The notes beneath the pieces were generated by a model. It had not been told where the DNA came from and searched no databases. It worked only from the letters and a program-made list of their open reading frames with translations. Shown in pieces: positions 40,644 to 49,957 of a DNA stretch of 64,000 nucleotides; the stretch's first letter is position 1; the number at the start of each line of letters is the position of its first letter. The DNA comes from Thermomonas carbonis (GTDB taxonomy: Bacteria; Pseudomonadota; Gammaproteobacteria; Xanthomonadales; Xanthomonadaceae), in NCBI RefSeq assembly GCF_014396975.1, contig NZ_CP060719.1, forward strand, positions 1,026,001-1,090,000, written 5' to 3'. Made by a program: the position numbers and the translations under genes.

Positions 40644-41261
40644 TCACTCGCGAGCCGACGGATGGACACTCCGAGTCCGCGCCCGCTCGCCCGCTCCACC
40701 ACCACCACGCACCATCCCCGCCGGGCGCGATTCGCTGCGCTCGCGCATCACCGGTGCCGCTGGACGCGCGGGCGGCGGCGAGCGCTGCACCATCGGCCGC
40801 GCATCGGGCGGACCAAGGCGGCGCGGTCGCGAGGGCTCGTCATCGCCACGCTCATGGATGCGGCCGATGTCGCGCCAAGGCGGCCGCTTGCCGGGACGTT
40901 GCCCGCCATGCGCCGGCGGTGGACCCTGGTGATCGCCGTCATGGTCGCCGTCATGTCCGCCGTGACCCGGGCCATGCGGGGGACGCGGACGCGGAACATG
41001 CCCATGCGGATAACCGGAATACGGCCTGCCGTAATACCCGTAGGGATAGCCGTACAGCGGGCGACCGAAGATGTCGAGGTAAAAGCCCCGGCCGAAGCCA
41101 TAGCTGCCAATGCCGCCGTAGCCGTAACTGCCGTAGTAGCGATAGTCGACGCTTGGCTGGCCGTAGTAATAGTCGCCGTTGCCGCCGCGGTAGCTGTAAC
41201 CGGTCGCGCAACCGGCCAGCGTCGCGATGGCCAATGCGGGAAGCAGGAATTTGCGGATCAT
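40644..41261 (-). CDS. Tyr/Gly- and His/Asp-rich lipoprotein
   Basis: A 205-residue low-complexity protein with a lipobox (TLAGC, Cys18). Residues 20-85 are rich in Tyr and Gly; residues 85-120 hold His/Gly/Asp/Pro repeats (HGHDGDHDGDH) that could bind metal; the tail is Arg/Pro-rich. No enzymatic fold is predicted. An envelope-associated structural or metal-binding role is possible. The ATG is followed by a Lys/Leu-type signal peptide. Confidence 0.65.
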   Translation of the reverse strand: MIRKFLLPALAIATLAGCATGYSYRGGNGDYYYGQPSVDYRYYGSYGYGGIGSYGFGRGFYLDIFGRPLYGYPYGYYGRPYSGYPHGHVPRPRPPHGPGHGGHDGDHDGDHQGPPPAHGGQRPGKRPPWRDIGRIHERGDDEPSRPRRLGPPDARPMVQRSPPPARPAAPVMRERSESRPAGMVRGGGGAGERARTRSVHPSARE

Positions 41262-41385
41262 GGTGGTTCCCCTTGGATGCTTTTGCAGCTTCCCGCCGTC
41301 GCTTTGAATCCGTGCTTAATTTCGCCGCCTGCCTGCATCGAACGCTGAACCGTTCAGCGACAAGCGCCTGCGCTAGCATCCTCGC

Positions 41386-42372
41386 ATGAACCCGCACGCC
41401 CCCACTCCCTGTTTCGATGATGTGCTCGCCGCCGCCGCGCGCATCGCTCCGCATGCGCATGTCACCCCCGTGCTGCGCTCGCGCGCGCTGGATGCGCTCA
41501 GCGGCGCTGGACTCACCTTCAAGGCCGAACACCTGCAGCGCATCGGCGCGTTCAAGTTCCGCGGCGCCTGCAATGCGGTGTGGTCGCTGGCCGACGACAT
41601 CGCCGCGCGGGGCGTGGTGACGCACTCGTCCGGCAATCACGGTGCCGCGCTCGCACGGGCGGCGCGCGGTCGCGGCATCCCCTGTCACGTGGTGGTACCG
41701 GACGGCGCAGTGCGCGCCAAGCTGGCCGCGATCGAACATTACGGCGCGATGCTTCACCATTGCGCGCCGACCATCGCCGCGCGCGAGGCGCTCTGCGCGC
41801 AATTGCAAGCCGCCACCAGCGCAACATCGGTGCATCCCTACACCGACCCGCGCGTGATCGCCGGCCAAGGCACTGCTGCACTGGAGCTGCTGACCACGCA
41901 TGCGGATCTGGATGCATTGGTGGTGCCACTCGGTGGTGGCGGCTTGGCCGCAGGCACAGCACTGGCGATGCGCGCGCTCGCACCACGCTGCCGGCTCTAC
42001 CTGGCCGAACCCATCGGTGCCGCAGATGGCGCGCGTTCGTTCGCGAAGGGCGAACTCGACCACGATTTCGTTCCGGACACGATCTGCGATGGCCTGCGCG
42101 GCACCTTGGGCGCAATCAATTTCGACATCCTGCGCACTGCCAATGCGCAGGTGTTGACCGTCGACGATGTGCAGGTCGTGGCGGCGATGCGCCTGCTGTG
42201 GACGCGCACGAAACAGCTGGTCGAACCTTCGTCCGCGACGGCGCTGGCCGCGGTCTTGGCGAACCGTGCATTGTTCGAAGGGCGACGCGTCGGCATCATT
42301 CTTTCCGGCGGCAACGTCGACCTCGATGCACTGCCCGCCTTGTTCGCAACCGCCACGGAAGCGCAGCCATGA
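41386..42372 (+). CDS. PLP-dependent threonine/serine dehydratase family enzyme
   Basis: A 328-residue fold-type II PLP enzyme. The Schiff-base Lys57 lies in FKFRGACNA, the substrate loop is SSGNHGAALA, and the phosphate-binding glycine loop is PLGGGGLAAG. Without a regulatory ACT domain it resembles catabolic threonine dehydratase or serine racemase rather than biosynthetic IlvA. Its stop overlaps the next start (ATGA). Confidence 0.87.
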   Translation: MNPHAPTPCFDDVLAAAARIAPHAHVTPVLRSRALDALSGAGLTFKAEHLQRIGAFKFRGACNAVWSLADDIAARGVVTHSSGNHGAALARAARGRGIPCHVVVPDGAVRAKLAAIEHYGAMLHHCAPTIAAREALCAQLQAATSATSVHPYTDPRVIAGQGTAALELLTTHADLDALVVPLGGGGLAAGTALAMRALAPRCRLYLAEPIGAADGARSFAKGELDHDFVPDTICDGLRGTLGAINFDILRTANAQVLTVDDVQVVAAMRLLWTRTKQLVEPSSATALAAVLANRALFEGRRVGIILSGGNVDLDALPALFATATEAQP

Positions 42373-42794
42373 AAATCGACGGCACCCGCGCGCACGATCG
42401 CGCCACCGAAATCGTCCTCGCCTACTACGCCGCGTTCAATCGCGGCGACTGGGCCGGCATGCAGGCGTTGCTGGCCGAGGATGTCGCCCACGACCTCAAC
42501 CAGGGCCCGCGCGAAACCGGCAAGCCGGCATTCGCCGCGTTCCAGCAGCGGATGGCGCGTTGTTACCGCGAGCAGCTGCGCGACGTGATCGTGATGGCAT
42601 CACCGGACGGTGCGCGCGCCGCCGCCGAGTACGTGGTGCATGGCGAATTCCTGGTCGCCGATGACGGACTGCCGCCTGCGAACGGGCAGGCGTACGTGCT
42701 GCCCGGTGGCGCGTTCTTCGAGATCCGCGATGGACTGATCGCGCGCGTCACCAATTACTACAATCTGGAAGATTGGCTCGTTCAAGTGCGCTGA
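42369..42794 (+). CDS. SnoaL-like (NTF2-fold) protein
   Basis: A 141-residue protein with the NTF2-like pattern: helix VLAYYAAFNRGDWAGMQALLAEDVAHDLNQGP followed by strands including GGAFFEIRDGLIARVTNYYN. Relatives include ketosteroid isomerase-like and putative transporter-associated proteins. Substrate unknown. Translation is coupled to the dehydratase, suggesting a shared small-molecule pathway. Confidence 0.8.
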   Translation: MKIDGTRAHDRATEIVLAYYAAFNRGDWAGMQALLAEDVAHDLNQGPRETGKPAFAAFQQRMARCYREQLRDVIVMASPDGARAAAEYVVHGEFLVADDGLPPANGQAYVLPGGAFFEIRDGLIARVTNYYNLEDWLVQVR

Positions 42795-42814
42795 GATTCA
42801 AGCCAAAGACACTG

Positions 42815-42843
42815 AATCCCTGCCTTCGCAGGGATGACGAGCG
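42815..42843. repeat. Degenerate fragment of palindromic repeat type 1
   Basis: The string gaatccctgccttcgcagggatgacgagc-like sequence shares the atgacgag end of the elements at 11379 and 44828 but lacks the partner arm. It lies in the convergent gap between the SnoaL-like and transporter genes. Confidence 0.5.
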
Positions 42844-42869
42844 TAAAAGCAGAGCTGCATGAGACTTCT

Positions 42870-43861
42870 CTAGCTGCCACGATCCGTCTGCAGCGCATCC
42901 GCCTCGCGCGCGCTGCGTCGCGCATCGTGCGCCACGATCCACGCGAACAGGACGATGCCGGCGACCACCAACGCCGCGCCCGCCAGCGCCTGCCCGCGTG
43001 GCCAGGCTTCGCCGAGGAATGCCACGCCCAACAGCATCGCGAAGATCACTTCCGCGGCCTGCATCGCTTCCGCCGCACCGAGTGCAGTCGCGTTGTCGCG
43101 GACCATGCCGGTGGCCTGGAAGAACAGGATGGTCGCGATCACGCCGGCACTGATCGCCACGCCCAGCGCCAGCCACAACTGCGATGAAGACGGTGGTCCC
43201 GCCTGCAGCCACGCCCACGCCGCCAGCGCCAGCCACGCCGGCTGGCTGGCCAGGGTCAGGCCGAATACGCGCTGGGTCGCGTTGAGTTCCACGCCCGTGC
43301 GCTCCAGGTGCAGCAGCAATCCGCGATTGCCCAAGGGATACGCGAACGCGCTGGCGACCACGCACAGCAATGCGATCCAACCCTTGGCGTCGAGCGCACC
43401 TTGTGCGTGGCCAAACTGCATCAGCAGCACGCCGGCGATGATCAGCACGCCGACACCCAACGCCGCGCGCGGGATGCGTGCGCGCACGTCGTCGTAGAGC
43501 AGTGGCGCGCACAACATGCCGGCCACCACCGTCGTCTGGAAACTCGCGGCGATCAGCCACGACGGCCCGCTGGCTGCCGCATAGCTCAGCAACATGTAGA
43601 ACAGCACGAACCCGATCCCGCTCCACAGCACCCATGCCCCGGCGCGGCACGCATCGACTTGGCGACCGGCGGGATGCCGCCCTGCCACGGCATCAGCGGC
43701 AACAGCAGCGGCAGCACGAACAGGTAGCGCAGCGACGCAGTCCACGCCCAATGCCCGCCATCGACGGCGGCGGCGCGATTCAACACATAGGTTGCGGTGA
43801 AGAACAGCGCCGACAGCAGGGACAGCGCGATCGCCAGCAGCGCGCGCCGTTGCGCGGTCAT
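42870..43861 (-). pseudogene. DMT/EamA-type transporter with a one-base frameshift
   Basis: A predicted ten-helix drug/metabolite transporter encoded in two frames. Residues 1-75 (MTAQRRALLAIALSLLSALF through RAAPG) read from 43861; from residue 76 the homologous sequence (AWVLWSGIGFVLFYMLLSYAAASGPSW) continues in the -1 frame to 42870. Restoring one G to the GGGG run (c-run at 43637-43640) rebuilds an uninterrupted product of about 330 residues. It overlaps the bioC stop (ATGA), so it is the last gene of the biotin operon. Sequencing error and true mutation are both possible. Confidence 0.82.
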
Positions 43862-44817
43862 CCGCGCCGCCGGATCGGGATCCGCGACAGCGGGATCGAG
43901 GCCACGTCGACATCGCCCTCGCGCAGCGGCGTGCCGGCCTCCGGCGCCCAGGCCATCGCGCTGATGGTTTCCCAGGTGGCCGGCAATCCCTGCGCATCGC
44001 GATGCATTTCGTAGGCATTCGCCGCTGCCGCGAAGCGCGAACGCCCGGTCAGCGTGTGCCGGCGCGAGGCCAACGCATTCGTCGCACCGATCGCACGCAA
44101 TTCGCGCATCAACGATGCCAGTTCCGGGTAATGCGTGGTCTCTTCCTCGCGATCCAGCACCGGCTGGCGAAAGCCGGCACGCACCAGCGCATCGCCGAAA
44201 CCGGCGATGTCGGCGAACGGACTGACATGCGGCGGCGGCGCCTGTCCTGAGCCTGGCGAAGGATCGGCATGGGCGAAGGCATCGCGCAGTTCCCACAAGG
44301 TTTCCGGGCCGAAGGTGGACACCAGCAGCAAGCCATTGGGCTTCAGCGCCCGACGGAAGCCGGCGAACAGCGCATCGAGATCCTCGACCCATTGCACGCA
44401 CAGGTTGGAGAACAGCACGTCCACCGACGCCTCCGCCAACGGCAGCGCGCGTGCATCCGCGCAGACCTGCGCCGGCACCCGCGCGAACGGGTTGGAGAGG
44501 CGTTTGGCGCTCAGCAGCGGCGCACGCCTGGATGTCGCACGCGCCTGCTGCAGCATCGGCAGCGCGAGGTCGAGCGACACGACCTGCGCCTTCGGCCAGC
44601 GTTTCTGCATCGCGATGCTGGCGCGGCCGGTGCCGCAGCCGAGATCGAGTACGCGCTGCGGCGGCTCGCGATTCAACGCGGGATCGTCAAGGTAATCGAG
44701 CGATTCCAGCAGTCGCGCTTCAACCGCATGCTGCAGCTGCGCCGCAGCGTCATAGCTGGCGGCCGAGCGCGAGAACGCGCGCCGGACTTGCCTGGCATCG
44801 AACAAGGGAGTGCTCAT
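43858..44817 (-). CDS. bioC: Malonyl-ACP O-methyltransferase BioC
   Basis: Methylates malonyl-ACP with S-adenosylmethionine to prime pimeloyl synthesis for biotin. The 319-residue product has the SAM motif VLDLGCGTGR and SNLCVQWVEDLDALF. It is longer than E. coli BioC (251) because of inserts, one being PSPGSGQAPPP encoded by a short dispersed repeat (44240-44262). The start overlaps the bioH stop and the stop overlaps the transporter start. Confidence 0.93.
   Translation of the reverse strand: MSTPLFDARQVRRAFSRSAASYDAAAQLQHAVEARLLESLDYLDDPALNREPPQRVLDLGCGTGRASIAMQKRWPKAQVVSLDLALPMLQQARATSRRAPLLSAKRLSNPFARVPAQVCADARALPLAEASVDVLFSNLCVQWVEDLDALFAGFRRALKPNGLLLVSTFGPETLWELRDAFAHADPSPGSGQAPPPHVSPFADIAGFGDALVRAGFRQPVLDREEETTHYPELASLMRELRAIGATNALASRRHTLTGRSRFAAAANAYEMHRDAQGLPATWETISAMAWAPEAGTPLREGDVDVASIPLSRIPIRRRG
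44240..44262. repeat. Short dispersed repeat inside bioC
   Basis: The sequence gcctgtcctgagcctggcgaa is a variant of the family-wide cctgagcctgtcgaa repeat and is translated in frame as SPGSGQA. A second copy lies at the start of bioH. Confidence 0.65.
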
Positions 44818-45695
44818 GGATGCTCATGCTCGTCATCCCGACGAACGCCGGTATCCAGCTCTGGATTCTTCGATGAAAAACAAACAGCCGGATCCCGGCG
44901 TTCGTCGGGATGACGAGCAAGGAACTCCAGCAGCGCAGCCGCGACCTCATCCGCATGCGTCAGGAACGGCGCATGCCCGGCATGCTCGACCTGCACGTAG
45001 CGCGCATTCGGCGTAATGCTCGCGGCTTCACGCATCGCCCGCGGATTCACCAGTTTGTCGCGCCGCCCGCCGACCCACAGGCTCGGCACGCGCAATCCCG
45101 GCAATGCGTCGCGCAGATCGCTGGTTTCCAGCAACTGCAAACCTTCCGCCAGCACACGTGGCGAAGGCTCGCCATGAGCCAGCACGGCGTCGCGCAGCAT
45201 GCGCAATTCCTCGCGCATGTGATCGGAACCGAACGCCTCCAGTGCGATGAAACGATCCACCGTGGCGCGCCAGTCGCCGCGCAGTCCCTCGGCGAATCCG
45301 CGGAACACTTCGACCGGCATGCCATGTGGCCAATCGTCGGCGACCACGAATTTCGGCGTGGCACAGAGCATCGCCAATGCAGGAATCCGCTCGGGACATT
45401 TCGACGACGCCCGCAGCGCGATCAATCCACCCAGGGACCAGCCGCACCATGGCGCGTCGGGCACAGCATCGAGCACGGCATTCGTGCAGGCGTCGAGGGT
45501 CAACGGCACCCCGCAGTCGCGATTGTGGCCATGGCCGGGCAGGTCGACGACATGCAGAGTATGTTGTTCGCGCAACGCCTCCACCAACGGCGCGAACAGA
45601 CCGCCATGCATCGCCCAGCCATGCAGCAACACCAGCGGCGGGCGCGCCTGCCCTGAGCCTGTCGAACGGCCGAAGATGTCGACATGCAGGCTCAT
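44814..45695 (-). CDS. bioH: Pimeloyl-ACP methyl ester esterase BioH
   Basis: Removes the methyl ester from pimeloyl-ACP, ending the BioC-primed pathway. The 293-residue alpha/beta hydrolase has [10 protein letters not shown], the nucleophile Ser87 in GWSLGG, an acidic residue in GGRRDKLV and the His of [10 protein letters not shown]. coli BioH has 256 residues; here residues 260-293 are encoded by palindromic repeat type 1, and residues 11-17 (STGSGQA) by another short repeat. It overlaps bioF upstream and bioC downstream by four bases each. Confidence 0.92.
   Translation of the reverse strand: MSLHVDIFGRSTGSGQARPPLVLLHGWAMHGGLFAPLVEALREQHTLHVVDLPGHGHNRDCGVPLTLDACTNAVLDAVPDAPWCGWSLGGLIALRASSKCPERIPALAMLCATPKFVVADDWPHGMPVEVFRGFAEGLRGDWRATVDRFIALEAFGSDHMREELRMLRDAVLAHGEPSPRVLAEGLQLLETSDLRDALPGLRVPSLWVGGRRDKLVNPRAMREAASITPNARYVQVEHAGHAPFLTHADEVAAALLEFLARHPDERRDPAVCFSSKNPELDTGVRRDDEHEHP
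44828..44918. repeat. Dispersed palindromic repeat (type 1, copy 2) within the 3' end of bioH
   Basis: A 91-base inverted repeat, gctcgtcatcccgacgaacg on one side and its near complement on the other, related to the element at 11379-11471. It is read through in frame as the last 34 residues of BioH. Confidence 0.85.
45645..45668. repeat. Short dispersed repeat inside bioH
   Basis: gcctgccctgagcctgtcgaac, the same family as the copy in bioC, translated on the other strand as STGSGQA between the first strand and the oxyanion loop of BioH. Confidence 0.65.
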
Positions 45696-46870
45696 GCGGT
45701 CACCGCGTCGCATGCGCGCGAGAGCGCATCCAGCAGGCCGTCGACCTGTCGTGCGTCGTGCGCGGCGCTCAAGGTGATCCGCAAACGCGCGCTGCCTTCC
45801 GGCACGGTGGGCGGTCGGATCGCGGCCACCCAGTAGCCTTGTGCTTCCAGTGCTTCTGACATCGCCAGCGCATCGGCATCGCGACCGACCAGCAACGGCT
45901 GGATCGGCGTATCGGAGGCCAGCAATGCAAGTCCGCGTGCCTGCGCACCTGTTTTCAATCGTTCGATGTTGATGCGCAGGCACTCGCGCAAGTCGTCGCC
46001 TGCCTGCGCGATGCGCACCGCTGCGCGCGTGGCCGCGGCCTGCGCAGGCGGCAGCGCGGTGGTGTAGAGATAGGGTCGCGCGGCCTCGGCGAGATGCGCG
46101 ATGAGGTCGGCATCGCCGACGACTGCCGCGCCCGCGCTGCCCAGCGCCTTGCCGAACGTGACCAGACGCAAGGGCACGTCATCCGCGTCGAGACCCGCGG
46201 CATCGATGCTGCCGCGACCGACGTTGCCGAGCACGCCAACGGCATGTGCATCGTCGATGTACAACGTCGCCTGTCGGTCGCGCGCGATGGCGGCGAGTGC
46301 ACGCAGCGGTGCGACATCGCCATCCATCGAGAACACGCCGTCGCTGGCGAGCAGCGCGGCACCGTCGGGATGCGCGGCAAGCTGGCGTTCGGCGGCGTCG
46401 GCATCGTTGTGTGGATAGCGCTTCAACGTGCAGCCGGCGAGCCGAGCGGCATCGATCAGCGATGCATGGTTGAGCTTGTCCTGCACGCAGACGTCGCCCG
46501 CGCCCAGCAACGCCTGCACCACCGCGAGATTGGCCATGTAGCCGCTGCCGAACAGCAATGCACGCGGGGCTTGCAACCAGTCGGCGAGTTCCGCTTCCAG
46601 CGCGGAATGCTGCGCGCCATGCCCGCACACGAGATGCGAGCCCGTACTGCCCGCGCCTTCGTCGGCCGCATCGCGCATGGCGGCGATCATGTGCGGATGC
46701 TGCGACAGGCAGAGGTAGTCGTTGCTGCAGAAATTCAGCAGTTCGCGACCATCGACGACGCAACGCACGCCGTCGCGTCGCGTGACCATGCGGATGCGAC
46801 GACGCCGATGCGCGGCCTCGCGCTGCGCGCGCAGTGCCAGCACGCGCTCGCTCAACGACTCCCGCGACAT
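45692..46870 (-). CDS. bioF: 8-amino-7-oxononanoate synthase BioF
   Basis: PLP enzyme condensing pimeloyl-ACP and L-alanine. The 392-residue product shows [44 protein letters not shown] and the Schiff-base Lys241 in [10 protein letters not shown]. Three bases separate it from bioB and four bases overlap bioH, so the genes form one transcript. Confidence 0.95.
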   Translation of the reverse strand: MSRESLSERVLALRAQREAAHRRRRIRMVTRRDGVRCVVDGRELLNFCSNDYLCLSQHPHMIAAMRDAADEGAGSTGSHLVCGHGAQHSALEAELADWLQAPRALLFGSGYMANLAVVQALLGAGDVCVQDKLNHASLIDAARLAGCTLKRYPHNDADAAERQLAAHPDGAALLASDGVFSMDGDVAPLRALAAIARDRQATLYIDDAHAVGVLGNVGRGSIDAAGLDADDVPLRLVTFGKALGSAGAAVVGDADLIAHLAEAARPYLYTTALPPAQAAATRAAVRIAQAGDDLRECLRINIERLKTGAQARGLALLASDTPIQPLLVGRDADALAMSEALEAQGYWVAAIRPPTVPEGSARLRITLSAAHDARQVDGLLDALSRACDAVTA

Positions 46871-46873
46871 CGC

Positions 46874-47923
46874 TCAGGCTGCTTCGGTGATGCCGGCGTG
46901 CACCGTGGTCGTGCACGCGTCGATGCTGTCGTCCTTCGCGTTCTCCACCTGCATCGGTCGCAAGCCGAGCCGCGCGAACAACGCCATGTCGCGCTCGGTG
47001 TCGGGGTTGCCGGTGGTCAGCAGTTTCTCGCCGTAGAAGATCGAGTTGGCGCCGGCGGCGAAGCACAGCGCCTGCAATTCGTCGCTCATGCTTTCGCGGC
47101 CGGCGGACAGCCGCACCATCGAGGCCGGCATCAGGATGCGGGCGACCGCGATGCTGCGCACGAACTCGAGCGGATCGAGCTCGGTGGTGCCATGCAGGGG
47201 CGTGCCTTCGACCTGCACCAGCCGGTTGATCGGCACCGAATCCGGATGCGCGGGCAGGTTCGTCAGCGTCTGCAGCAGGCCAGCACGCTGGCGGCGCGAT
47301 TCGCCCATGCCGACGATGCCGCCGCAGCAGGTCTTCATGCCGGCGTCGCGCACGTGCGCCAGGGTGTCGAAGCGATCCTGCATCTCGCGGGTGTGGATGA
47401 TGTCGCCGTAGAACTCGGGGGCGGTATCGATATTGTGGTTGTAGTAGTCGAGGCCAGCGCTCTTCAACGCCTGCGCCTGTTCGCCGGAGAGCATGCCCAG
47501 CGTCGCGCAGGTTTCCAGGCCGAGCGCCTTCACCTCGCGGATCATCGCCGCGACCTTCGGCACATCGCGATCCTTCGGCGAACGCCAGGCCGCGCCCATG
47601 CAGAAGCGCGAGGCGCCGGCGGCCTTCGCCTGCTTCGCCTTCGCCACCACGTCCTCGGTGGCCATCAGTTTCGTGGCGTCGACGCCGGTGTGGTAACGCG
47701 CCGCCTGCGGGCAATAACCGCAGTCCTCGGGGCAGCCGCCGGTCTTCACCGAGAGCAAGGTGCTGACCTGCACCTCGGCCGGATCGAAATGCTGCCGATG
47801 CGCGCTGCCGGCGCGATGCAGCAGTTCGGTGAACGGCAGGTCGAACAGGGCTTCGACCTCGTTGCGCGACCAGTCGTGGCGGACGGGAAATTTGCCGATG
47901 GGAGCAACACTGATGGCAGGCAT
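46874..47923 (-). CDS. bioB: Biotin synthase BioB
   Basis: Radical SAM enzyme inserting sulfur into dethiobiotin. The 349-residue product has the cluster motif CPEDCGYC (Cys64, Cys68, Cys71), preceded by LLSVKTGG, and [14 protein letters not shown] and [20 protein letters not shown] for the second cluster region. The ATG follows an AGGGAA ribosome site. First gene of the operon, divergent from comF with a 49-base gap and no visible BirA-type operator. Confidence 0.96.
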   Translation of the reverse strand: MPAISVAPIGKFPVRHDWSRNEVEALFDLPFTELLHRAGSAHRQHFDPAEVQVSTLLSVKTGGCPEDCGYCPQAARYHTGVDATKLMATEDVVAKAKQAKAAGASRFCMGAAWRSPKDRDVPKVAAMIREVKALGLETCATLGMLSGEQAQALKSAGLDYYNHNIDTAPEFYGDIIHTREMQDRFDTLAHVRDAGMKTCCGGIVGMGESRRQRAGLLQTLTNLPAHPDSVPINRLVQVEGTPLHGTTELDPLEFVRSIAVARILMPASMVRLSAGRESMSDELQALCFAAGANSIFYGEKLLTTGNPDTERDMALFARLGLRPMQVENAKDDSIDACTTTVHAGITEAA

Positions 47924-47972
47924 GGGGATTCCCTGACAGACACGCTTGGACAAGGCCGGCAGTCTGGAATGC

Positions 47973-48698
47973 ATGGCCGGCACCGTCAACCAATCATTCC
48001 CCGGAAAAGTTGACGGCTGCCTGGCCGCCCCCGCGCCCTGGCTGTTCGCCCTGCGCTGCATGGTCTGCGGCGAACCCGCCGCGCGCGGCCGCGATCTCTG
48101 CATTCCCTGCCACATCGCGCTGCCGTGGCAAGGCCCGGCCTGCCGACGCTGCGCCTTGCCGCTTCCGCAACCGGGCGAGTGCGGACACTGCCTGCAATCG
48201 CCGCCACCGCTGGGCGAAGTGCATGCAGTGTTCGATTACGCCTTCCCGGTCGACCGCCTGCTACCGCGGCTCAAGTTCCATCGTGATTTCGCCGCGGGGC
48301 GGGTGTTGACGCAGTGCATGGCGGATCGAATGGCGGCCTTGCCACTCCCCGATGCCGTCATCCCGATCCCGCTGCATCGCGCCCGCCTGCGTGGTCGGGG
48401 TTACGACCAGGCGCTGGAACTGGCCCGTCCGCTGGCGCGTGCGCTGGGCATCCCGTTGCTCGAACACGCGCTGGCCCGGCGCAAGACCACGCGTGCGCAA
48501 TCGCGGCTGGACGCGAACGCCCGCCAGCGCAACCTGCGCGATGCGTTCCATGTCGATGCCAAGAGACCGCTGCCGGCGCATGTCGTGCTGGTCGATGACG
48601 TGATGACTACCGGCGCGACCCTGCATGCGGCGGCACGCGTCCTGCACCAGGCCGGCGTGCAGCGTATCGATGGATGGGTCTGTGCGCGGGTGGCGTGA
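47973..48698 (+). CDS. comF: ComF-family phosphoribosyltransferase-like protein
   Basis: A 241-residue protein with an N-terminal zinc-finger-like part (CMVCGEP, CIPC, CRRC, CGHC) and a C-terminal phosphoribosyltransferase fold with the PRPP loop [13 protein letters not shown]. ComF is required for DNA uptake in naturally competent bacteria; homologues (GntX) exist more widely. An upstream TTG at 47946 is a weaker start. It converges on ubiA. Confidence 0.88.
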   Translation: MAGTVNQSFPGKVDGCLAAPAPWLFALRCMVCGEPAARGRDLCIPCHIALPWQGPACRRCALPLPQPGECGHCLQSPPPLGEVHAVFDYAFPVDRLLPRLKFHRDFAAGRVLTQCMADRMAALPLPDAVIPIPLHRARLRGRGYDQALELARPLARALGIPLLEHALARRKTTRAQSRLDANARQRNLRDAFHVDAKRPLPAHVVLVDDVMTTGATLHAAARVLHQAGVQRIDGWVCARVA

Positions 48699-48705
48699 CC
48701 CGTTT

Positions 48706-49629
48706 TCAGGCGACAACAGCGGTGCTGCGCATGGCGAAATCCGTGGCAATGCCGGCGAACACCGCCATCCCCACCCAGTGGTTGTGCAGGAACGCACGGA
48801 AGCAGGCCTCGCGTTCGCGACCGCGGGCGATGCCGAACTGGTACGCGACCAGCAGCATGGCAACGCCCAAGCCTCCCCAGTAATACGTGCCCATGCCGTC
48901 GTCGCGTCCGACCAGGGCCAGGGCGGCGAACATGCAGACATACAGCACGCCCTGCGCGACCAGGTCCATGTCGCCGAACAGGATCGCGGTCGACTTCGCG
49001 CCCATGCGCAGGTCGTCGTCGCGATCGACCATCGCATACCAGGTGTCGTAGGCGGTGGCCCAGAAGATATTGGCCACGTACAGCACCCACGCGATCGGTG
49101 GCACGTCGCCGGTGAGCGCGGCAAACGCCATCGGAATGCCCCAGCCGAAGGCCATGCCCAGGTAGACCTGCGGCAGGTAGGTGTAGCGCTTCAGGTACGG
49201 ATAACTGGCGGCCAGCAACACGCCGACCACGCTCATGTAGACGGTCAACCGGTTCAACGTGAGCACCAGCGCGAAAGCGACCAGCATCAGCACGGCGAAC
49301 ACCGCCAGCGCTTCGCGGCCGGATACCGCCCCGGTCGCCAGCGGGCGTTGCCTGGTGCGCTCGACATTCGGGTCGAGCCAGCGATCGGCGTAGTCGTTGA
49401 TCACGCAACCTGCGGATCGGGTCAGCCAGACCCCCAGCGAGAACACCAGCAGCGGCCAGAGTGGCGGCATGCCCTTGGCCGCGATCCAGAGTCCCCACCA
49501 CGTCGGCCACAGCAGCAGCAGCCAGCCGATCGGGCGATCGCCACGCACCAGCGCCCAGTACTGGCGCAAGCGCTCACGCCATTCTGGCTCGGCACCGGGA
49601 CGCTGGGCGAAGTCGCGCTCGTCTGGCAT
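48706..49629 (-). CDS. ubiA: 4-hydroxybenzoate polyprenyltransferase UbiA
   Basis: Integral membrane enzyme attaching the prenyl tail to 4-hydroxybenzoate in ubiquinone synthesis. The 307-residue product has eight to nine membrane segments and both Asp-rich prenyl diphosphate motifs: [27 protein letters not shown] motif 1 and [13 protein letters not shown] motif 2. The ATG at 49629 was chosen over a TTG-type extension at 49686. No ubiC is adjacent. Confidence 0.94.
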   Translation of the reverse strand: MPDERDFAQRPGAEPEWRERLRQYWALVRGDRPIGWLLLLWPTWWGLWIAAKGMPPLWPLLVFSLGVWLTRSAGCVINDYADRWLDPNVERTRQRPLATGAVSGREALAVFAVLMLVAFALVLTLNRLTVYMSVVGVLLAASYPYLKRYTYLPQVYLGMAFGWGIPMAFAALTGDVPPIAWVLYVANIFWATAYDTWYAMVDRDDDLRMGAKSTAILFGDMDLVAQGVLYVCMFAALALVGRDDGMGTYYWGGLGVAMLLVAYQFGIARGREREACFRAFLHNHWVGMAVFAGIATDFAMRSTAVVA

Positions 49630-49646
49630 GGGCACTGCGGGAAATT

Positions 49647-49661
49647 GGCGCGCCCGGAGGG
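49647..49661. repeat. 15-base direct repeat of the tRNA-Arg 3' end
   Basis: ggcgcgcccggaggg is identical to 49764-49778, which covers the CA of the CCA end and the acceptor/T-arm 3' side of the tRNA. It lies 117 bases from that copy, just upstream of ubiA. Confidence 0.6.
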
Positions 49662-49762
49662 GTGAACCGTCGCGCTTGCAAGCCACTGGCTTGCGCGACG
49701 GCGAACGCCCGAGCGCTCAGCGCGAGGGCAGGGGAATCCCGACCTCGTTGCAACATGATCTA

Positions 49763-49839
49763 TGGCGCGCCCGGAGGGATTCGAACCCCCGACCAATGGC
49801 TTCGGAAGCCACTACTCTATCCGGCTGAGCTACGGGCGC
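49763..49839 (-). tRNA. tRNA-Arg (anticodon CCG)
   Basis: Cloverleaf on the minus strand with acceptor GCGCCCG/CGGGCGC, D-arm AGCTCAGCCGGAT, anticodon stem gtggc/gccat with loop ttCCGaa, and T-arm GGTTCGAATCC. The CCA end is encoded. Anticodon CCG reads the CGG Arg codon, useful in a GC-rich genome. Confidence 0.96.
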
Positions 49840-49909
49840 ATGGCGTGCGGTGATCGCCGCGGACGCGCATTCTCGCACGGTTGCACCGGAGCGTCATCGG
49901 CAAACGAAT

Positions 49910-49929
49910 CGGCCCGCTTGCGCGGGCCG
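49910..49929 (-). terminator. Hairpin after the M4 protease gene
   Basis: An eight-base stem cggcccgc/gcgggccg with a four-base loop lies 29 bases after the protease stop. On the minus strand attcgttt follows, a weak U tract, so termination is plausible. Confidence 0.5.
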
Positions 49930-49957
49930 TCCGTTCACGCGATGGCGCTGCGCGCGA

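Noticed and set aside
47924..47972. BirA or similar operator before bioB
   Set aside because: The 49-base gap has no AT-rich dyad matching known biotin operators; nothing can be supported.
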